Assembly (NCBI RefSeq): GCF_964199755.1
Contig: NC_133914.1
Span: 558,001-622,000 of the forward strand
From: Larus michahellis
Lineage: Eukaryota; Chordata; Aves; Charadriiformes; Laridae
Direction of reading: 5' to 3'
Length of the DNA stretch: 64,000 nucleotides
Shown: piece after piece, positions 63,682-64,000 of the stretch
Position numbering within the stretch: position 1 is the first letter of the stretch
Layout of the letters: the number at the start of each line of letters is the position of its first letter
Notes under the pieces: model-generated
Databases searched by the model: none
Told to the model about the DNA's origin: nothing
The model's input: the letters and a program-made list of their open reading frames with translations, nothing else
Translations under genes and position numbers: made by a program

Positions 63682-64000
63682 GTAAAGGAGATTATGTTGT
63701 GAATTCTTCATGGCATGTAGCTGTTTAACCTTCACAGCTTAGTAATGTGAACCCACGGGTGCTATCATGGAAAAGTGATGCCTTCAACCCAAAAGATGCA
63801 GGTTGTATGATGTATAGGAAAAGACAAAGGTAGCCTGTAATGCTTAGGCAAAAAAAAAGGAAATTATAAATTGCTCTAAATCGAATTATTGGAAGAATAC
63901 TGACAAAAATAACACAGTTGAGGTGCAGCAGAAGAGAATTTGGCCATCCTGTGTCTGATATTTCTGCTGGGAGCTAGTGGAGCTACAGAATAAACGTGTA
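63682..64000. other. KPNA6: KPNA6 intron, right edge of window
   Basis: Sequence after the donor CTACAG|GTAAAG. The next expected coding exon (FEAAWALTNIASG in human) is not reached. Confidence 0.8.

Overview
The window is vertebrate nuclear DNA, almost certainly from a bird. The evidence is compact introns, strong CpG islands, very few repeats, and CR1 LINE 3' ends (one well-preserved copy ends in the typical CR1 terminal repeat). The sequence style of that CR1 copy suggests a non-galliform bird, but this is an impression only. Every gene placed is recognised from its protein and belongs to the neighbourhood that lies on human 1p35: ZBTB8OS, ZBTB8A, ZBTB8B, BSDC1, TSSK3, FAM229A, KPNA6. GC content and compactness fit an avian microchromosome.

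Layout, left to right. 1-650 is a CpG-island promoter with a perfect 25-unit hexanucleotide array, followed by ZBTB8OS (archease; + strand, seven coding exons, 2011-6027). A small CpG island with one exon-like open stretch lies at 7390-7790 and matches no gene I know. From 9640 to 38392 there is a minus-strand family of BTB/C2H2 zinc-finger genes: a ZBTB8A paralog (9640-12313), ZBTB8A itself (19893-22304), a previously intact but now decayed third ZBTB8A-type copy (about 26585-27140), and ZBTB8B (33939-38392). ZBTB8B shares a bidirectional promoter with BSDC1 (+, 38761-44441). TSSK3 (-, 46825-48027) and FAM229A (+, 48374-48909) are head to head. KPNA6 (importin alpha-7; +) starts at 49444, has a 12.5-kb first intron, and runs off the right edge after residue 143.

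The most unusual signals are these. (1) The CpG-island promoters and 5' UTR exons of the two ZBTB8A genes are nearly identical over about 930 bp (three substitutions seen), while much of their coding sequence has diverged, which points to recent gene conversion. (2) The third ZBTB8A-type copy is a relic that keeps the exon order. (3) A strong donor and in-frame ATG just upstream of the ZBTB8B finger exon predict a zinc-finger-only isoform. (4) Two well-formed exons with stop and poly(A) signal sit inside KPNA6 intron 1 and match nothing I recognise. (5) There is an uninterrupted GGCTCC expansion in the ZBTB8OS promoter.

The genes do not form a pathway. Archease supports the tRNA ligase, the ZBTB8 proteins are presumed transcription factors, BSDC1 is a BSD-domain protein, TSSK3 is a sperm-lineage kinase, and KPNA6 is a nuclear import receptor. 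What links them is shared promoters and old synteny. I saw no tRNA, rRNA, CRISPR array or virus-derived element.
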